A DNA stretch of 64,000 nucleotides from Odontocerum albicorne. Taxonomy: Eukaryota; Arthropoda; Insecta; Trichoptera; Odontoceridae. The DNA lies in assembly GCA_949825065.1 (NCBI GenBank), contig OX463841.1, forward strand, positions 16,693,064 to 16,757,063, written 5' to 3'. Below the pieces are notes generated by a model. That model had not been told where the DNA came from, searched no databases, and saw only the letters and a program-made list of their open reading frames with translations. The translations under genes were made by a program, and so were the position numbers. Numbering within the stretch: position 1 is the first letter of the stretch; the number at the start of each line of letters is the position of its first letter. Of this stretch, positions 59,860-64,000 are shown one piece after another.

Positions 59860-60418
59860 CCCTTCCATTCCTGTGATGTGTAACTAGTACACATTGCTTC
59901 TAAAAACTTTAATATCTCTATAAATATAATAAATACTGGGTTCAGATTTTAGGTATTCCTCCGTAATACATTTACGCATTGAATGAAAAAATAATATAAA
60001 CAATAATTAGCACTTATCGGCCACATCAGATATTTTGTGAAAATTGGGAATAAATTCACCAACACAATCAAACATGTGCCAGTGTGTGATATACGTATAT
60101 TCATTCTAAAAATCCATATGTGTGAGAAAGAGACGCTATTCACGTCTCACTCTCACTCTACTTTGGTATATGGGAACGTAAAAAACAGAATCTCAGTTTG
60201 GTCGCTTCTCTCGTTTAGTGAACGTCGTCCGATGTTTTTTTTCATGTCTTCAGCAATTAAATTTCAATATCACTTTTGACTTCAAATTTAATTGATTTAA
60301 GCGATTGGCTACGAATATTCTTATTTTTCCGATTTTAAATAGCTTATTTTTATATATGTATTGATGTGTATTAAATACACATCACCGGAATGGGCGGATT
60401 TTTTTAGCACTGGAAGGG
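59860..60418. mobile_element. TTAA MITE, family M2, diverged copy 3
   Basis: TTAA at 59856-59859, ends cccttccattcctgtg and (complement) cccttccagtgctaaa. Inner words (tgcttctaaaaactttaata, gcaattaaatttcaat, gatttaagcgattgg) match M2 and 17020-17110 in reverse orientation. The right TTAA is lost. Confidence 0.6.
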
Positions 60419-60659
60419 AAATGTGAAGTGAAAATAAGACAGCCCCTTTTTGGGATTGAATCCGAATTATACAAGTGGAAGACAAGTGTTTTACCAATTG
60501 AGCCAAGGAGTTTGTAAAATAGCTTAAAAAGTTTCGTCTTAAAAACCTTTCAAAGATTTCAATGTCCTCAGCCATTTTAAACTCCAGAATAAGTGTATTC
60601 CATGCAACTAGGTCAGTCGGTCTGAAAGTCCAATCGATACCAGTTTGCTCGATTCATCT

Positions 60660-60798
60660 CAAGACAGATTAAAATATTTTTCATTCGATTCAACCATACT
60701 TTCCTTAGTCTTCCTTTACCTCGCTTTCCACTCTCATTTACATTTTATATGTGTTTTGTTAGTCTTTCTTCATTCATTCTTTCCACGTGCCTTAACAG
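60660..60798 (-). mobile_element. LINE tail (LTKxIY type), part 1 of an interrupted copy
   Basis: The minus strand reads ERMNEERLTKHI and a KVWLN-like block, as in 1011-1412. It continues at 62722-62810 after the nested element. Confidence 0.55.
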
Positions 60799-60857
60799 TA
60801 TGAAGGGCTCGGCAGTAAACAATGGTAAGCGACATGTATCACATTTTGAGATATTAA

Positions 60858-61595
60858 CCCTTTGAACGCGGGTGCCACATAAGCGGGGCGGTAGAATGTA
60901 TGATTCCAAATCGCGGACGCCACGTATACGGGGCATTAAGGTTACGCTTGGTTTGCGCAGTATGTATTGCGCACTATATTGAAATATTTAGTTTAAAATA
61001 ATCTTCAAATAATACGCTCATTGACATCTGTTGGAATCAGACAGAAATTATGTCTTTGTTTGTTAAAATGATTTTAGAATTTGTTTTGTTGAATCGTGAT
61101 ATTTACCCAGTGATTTGGGATTTCCCGCATCTTACAAATAACGTATTGTGCAAATGCAATACGTTATTTCTAAGATCATTCCAGTTTCGCGTTTACGGCT
61201 TGCGTCGATGTGTGAATAGATCGATATCTTGTGAATATTTTAAAGTGTAGATACGAGTGTCATTAAATTATGTGCGTATAAGTGGTGCAGCAATTAACAA
61301 TATAATATTAACTCTCGGCGCAGTGGTTCTCACGTCCATAAAACAAAATGGCGTTGTTACTTTGGTGAGTACAAGTTGTATGACCTATTTGTTTTCGATT
61401 GATATTTTCTTTTCTGTTTACATTTCAAACACATTAAAGATACGAAAAATAACTAGAACCATTTATGAATTAAGATGAGTTGTTTAAAATAAGATGACTT
61501 TTATCGTTATTGATATATCTCGAGATTGATTTAATGACAAAAACATGCTGCGGACACGTACCTTATAACTTTTATACAGAAATGCGTTCAAAGGG
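60858..61595. mobile_element. TTAA MITE, family M3 (738 bp)
   Basis: TTAA at 60854-60857 and 61596-61599; perfect 12-bp ends ccctttgaacgc. Inner part matches 16636-17013. Confidence 0.88.
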
Positions 61596-61689
61596 TTAAG
61601 AAAACAAGTCTTTATAAAATCTTAACATTTATTTATGAAACATTTATTAAAAAATAATGTAATTTTAAAAAGTATGAGGTTTTAAGATT

Positions 61690-62130
61690 ATTCTGTTTGA
61701 GTATTAACTGTGCTAAAGTATGGCTTGGAAACGATGACATTAACTGCCTATACCATTCATAGACTAAAATGCGCACAACGGTCCATGCAACAACGAATGT
61801 TGGGCATAAGTCTAATAGACAAAGTCAGAAATGAAGAAATCAGGCGACGGACTAGGCTTGTCGACATAATGGACCGTGTTGCTGGCATGAAATGGCAATG
61901 GGCGGGTCACATTGCAAGACAACGAAATGAAAGATGGGCACCGAATCCTGAAATGGAGGCCGTGGGATAAGAGAAGACCGATGGGACGGCCCCAGAAGAG
62001 ATGGGCTGACGACATTATTCCTGTAGCCGGTAGAAAATGGACGAGAAAAGCCCAAGACAGGGAAGCGTTGAAGGTTTTAGAAGAGACTTACATCCAGCAA
62101 TGGAGAGACGGCTGAAGAAGAAGAAGAAGG
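61690..62130 (+). mobile_element. LINE tail (second RT family)
   Basis: Reads YGLETMTLTAYTIHRLKCAQ, RSMQQRMLGISLIDKVRNEE, WQWAGHIARQ, then a frameshift and RPMGRPQKRWADDI; ends with a stop and a (gaa)n tail at 62115-62130. RT C-terminal region of RTE/CR1-like LINEs. Confidence 0.8.
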
Positions 62131-62279
62131 CTGTATGGGATGTGTGCGGTCACCCCTTATGATTAGGTGGAGAGACTTGTATGTGGTATAATGATATGTA
62201 AATCTTTGAATTTGTTGAAATGTTTGATAAATGTTCTCGTAAAATTTATGTTTGGTTGACTCCGATCGTGTTCGCGACC

Positions 62280-62660
62280 GCAAGGGAAATAAAAGACTTG
62301 CGAGCGAGGCGTCGTGAGTAGGTCACGGGCCGGTCGGCTTAAGCAGTGCTCGAAACCCCGAAAGTTGTTGTATTTTGCGGGGAATGAGCGCTTGTGATGA
62401 CCGACCGACCATTAATAAGGAAGGTCCCTTTTTACGGAAAATTATATTCTCATAACAACCGACTCGACTGTGTTTTACTTTGAGACCCGCTACCCACCTG
62501 CCTGAGAGGAATCTCTCCACCCCGCTACCTTCTTCTTCTGATCTACGCTTCAGGAATTCGCTATCTCAATTCTCCGAGCATTGCGCAGCAACCAACGTAC
62601 CTAGCTACAGTCTATTTGTACCCTGTCCGGTACAAAGACCCTTAACTATCTAATTTGTAA
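62280..62660. repeat. dispersed repeat shared with 18385-18535
   Basis: Shares tgagaggaatctct, cccgctac-like and ttgtaccctgtccggtac segments with the 18.4-kb copy. GC-richer than its surroundings. Family unknown. Confidence 0.5.
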
Positions 62661-62721
62661 TTTTGAAACTCGTCTTTTGTAAATTTGTCACTTATCATTA
62701 TTTACTGCCGAGCCCTTCATA

Positions 62722-62830
62722 TCTGAGTATTCTTCTTCATCTTACTCAACACATTAATCTTAAGTTCACATTCATCTAAGATTTCATCCCATATTCTGTC
62801 AAAATGCAGTAAGTCTTAGAAATTCAAGGA
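62722..62830 (-). mobile_element. LINE tail, part 2 of the interrupted copy
   Basis: ttcttcatcttactcaacac and gttcacattcatc align with the continuation of copy 2 near 2440-2510, i.e. the sequence expected next after 60798. Confidence 0.45.
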
Positions 62831-63186
62831 ACCAAATTTCACAACAAATTTTTAATTATGAAAAACACTATCACCAAAAAAATGTATTTATGTAGCATTT
62901 TCCAAAGGCTGAGAACATTGTGGACATTTTTTCTTAGTGTAAAAATAATGAAAGTCGACATATTTCCACAATATTGAGATATAACATATTAAAAAATAAA
63001 TAAGGAATTCAATTGTATGGGCAGACACCGTGTATAAATTTTGAAAAAAAAAAACAATTTAATTGTGAGTTATTACAAGTCACTTTAATTAATTTATGTT
63101 TGCGCATATACTATAAATATGATCATCTCACTGGATTTTATTTGGTCCCGTAATGGATGATATTATAATCTACTATTCAAAGTATA

Positions 63187-63691
63187 CGGTCTTTCAAATT
63201 GAGCGGTTTTTTTAATTCTTAAATAAAACACACAATTTGCTTTGATTTCAAAAAACTTTCTATCAGTCGTTGAAATATAATGTATGACATTTTAACACGA
63301 AAAATAATATCCGTCAAATGTTCACCTCTTGCAGCTCCACAGATATCCACTCTTTTGTCAAAATTTTTGGTGACATTTTGGCGTAATTGAGGTTCTAACT
63401 CACCAATAATGCGAATAATTTCGTTCTTCAGCCCAGCAATTGATCGGGGGGTCATTCTTATAGACCTGGGTTTTCGCGTAACCCCAGAGAATGGCCAATT
63501 AACATCACCATTTCCGGAGATTACAATACATAAAATAATTCAACAATTTGAAGGCGTTGTATTGTATACGACTCAATTTTTATAAATGCCATACATTACA
63601 CTTCTCAAATGTCACAAGATTTAGGCAAGTTCGCGACGCCATCTGTGTTTTATCCAAGAATGAAAAAAACCGCTCAATTTGAAAGACTCTT
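63187..63691 (-). mobile_element. mini Tc1/mariner element, copy 2
   Basis: Ends cggtctttcaaattgagcgg and (complement) agagtctttcaaattgagcg. The minus strand reads SIAGLKNEIIRIIGELEPQL, NFDKRVDICGAARGEHLTDI: the same C-terminal transposase scrap as 7364-7921. Confidence 0.75.
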
Positions 63692-63694
63692 TAT

Positions 63695-64000
63695 TTTATT
63701 TTAGACTAATGTTCAGTTGAGAAATTATGACAAGTTAAATGAAAAAAAAAACCTTAATACTTTATATATAAAAAAAACACTCAAAAAGATAACCTAGTAA
63801 TGTTATTGATATTAAAGATTGTTTTTGTTTGGGCGCCCACTTGACTGCAGCATGAGCGGCCAAGCAAAAACATTTTAACTAAACATCAAAGATGGTGTCA
63901 CTTGAATTTCATCTCAGAATTCAAATTATGCAACAGAGAAAATTTACTTATTTATAGAAAGGTTAAAATAACAGTTACGAAATTTATAACAGACAGAATT
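63695..64000. other. window edge, nothing recognised
   Basis: AT-rich. Presumably still the ZNFX1 intron upstream of exon 59708-59791. Confidence 0.4.

Larger units (their letters stand above)
60801..62719. mobile_element. nested TA-flanked composite, 1.9 kb
   Basis: TA at 60799-60800 and 62720-62721; inverted ends tgaagggctcggcagtaaa, then aatggtaagcgac-like, over ~32 bp. Contains a TTAA MITE (60858-61595), a LINE tail (61690-62130) and an unknown repeat (62280-62660). No transposase of its own. Confidence 0.65.

Noticed and set aside
60037..60575. Small frames on both strands (MKIGNKFTN..., MAEDIEIFERF...)
   Set aside because: Within or beside an M2 MITE copy, no domain, no splice link to ZNFX1 (phase or motif).
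16697..61250. Two matching small frames (16697-16927 and 61050-61250) with KMILEFVLLNRDIYPV
   Set aside because: Both lie in copies of the same non-coding MITE module. Similarity reflects shared DNA, and no coding bias is visible.
59792..64000. Further upstream ZNFX1 exon inside the window
   Set aside because: I looked on the minus strand for the block that normally precedes EEAAE and for Walker A; nothing in frame with a donor was found, so the next exon must be beyond 64000.

Overview
The window is animal nuclear DNA, almost certainly from an insect. It is AT-rich, the introns are spliced GT-AG, and there are many insect-type DNA transposons (several mariner lineages, piggyBac, PIF/Harbinger, pogo-like, a TTAA-specific DDE element), 5'-truncated non-LTR retrotransposons and a tRNA-derived SINE. 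I cannot fix the order; a beetle or a bug with a large genome would fit. There are no bacterial features.

The only host gene I can support is on the minus strand. It is the 3' part of a ZNFX1 homologue (NFX1-type zinc finger-containing protein 1). Sixteen exons run from 59791 down to a stop codon at 4845. Every splice phase joins in frame, giving about 1,100 codons: the second half of an SF1 RNA helicase core (motif II EEAAE, GDHQQLRP, QHRMRP, DNFQGEE, ALSRAK), then a long Cys/His-rich NFX1-type zinc-finger region, then a coiled-coil-like stretch and a C-terminal RZ-type finger. The 5' part (N-terminus, Walker A) lies beyond position 64000. Coding sequence is about 6% of the 55 kb covered. 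ZNFX1 relatives act in RNA-based defence: antiviral dsRNA sensing in mammals and small-RNA inheritance in worms.

The introns and the downstream flank are mostly mobile DNA. From low to high coordinate: non-LTR tails and a large palindrome (1-2800); a deleted mariner at the gene's 3' end (3798-4732); a mauritiana-type mariner plus a mini-element (6717-7921); a piggyBac inserted in a TA-flanked MITE (8468-11212); a TTAA MITE and a 107-bp array (12597-13464); a Harbinger MITE with MADF remnant, a Tigger-like scrap and an RT tail (14285-15640); a deleted mariner (15803-16482); twin piggyBac copies (18662-22057 and 31870-35249); three minisatellites (22984-24831); a SINE (24991); a second deleted mariner (25529-26452); another mauritiana-type mariner (27021); a near-complete mariner with one stop (29455-30747); nested TTAA MITEs and an RT tail (35686-37345); a mariner MITE (37595); a near-intact cecropia/Hsmar1-like mariner (38075-39351); a 163-bp satellite carrying a 2.8-kb TTAA transposon (40921-45186); a mariner relic split by a MITE, an RT tail with a foldback end and a HARBI1 relic (45405-48404); a mariner (49049-50341); a fresh LINE tail with 15-bp target duplication (51515-52197); minisatellites and a pogo-like element (54159-56705); further MITEs; and a nested TA element (60801-62719).

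The strongest hunting points are: the exact TTAA insertions, several with a paralogous empty site in the same window; twin piggyBacs that share the same nonsense and frameshift lesions; the satellite with an embedded palindrome; and repeats or elements that stop within a few tens of bases of ZNFX1 splice sites. Element boundaries were read by eye from terminal repeats and target-site duplications. Family names rest on recalled motifs, not on searches.
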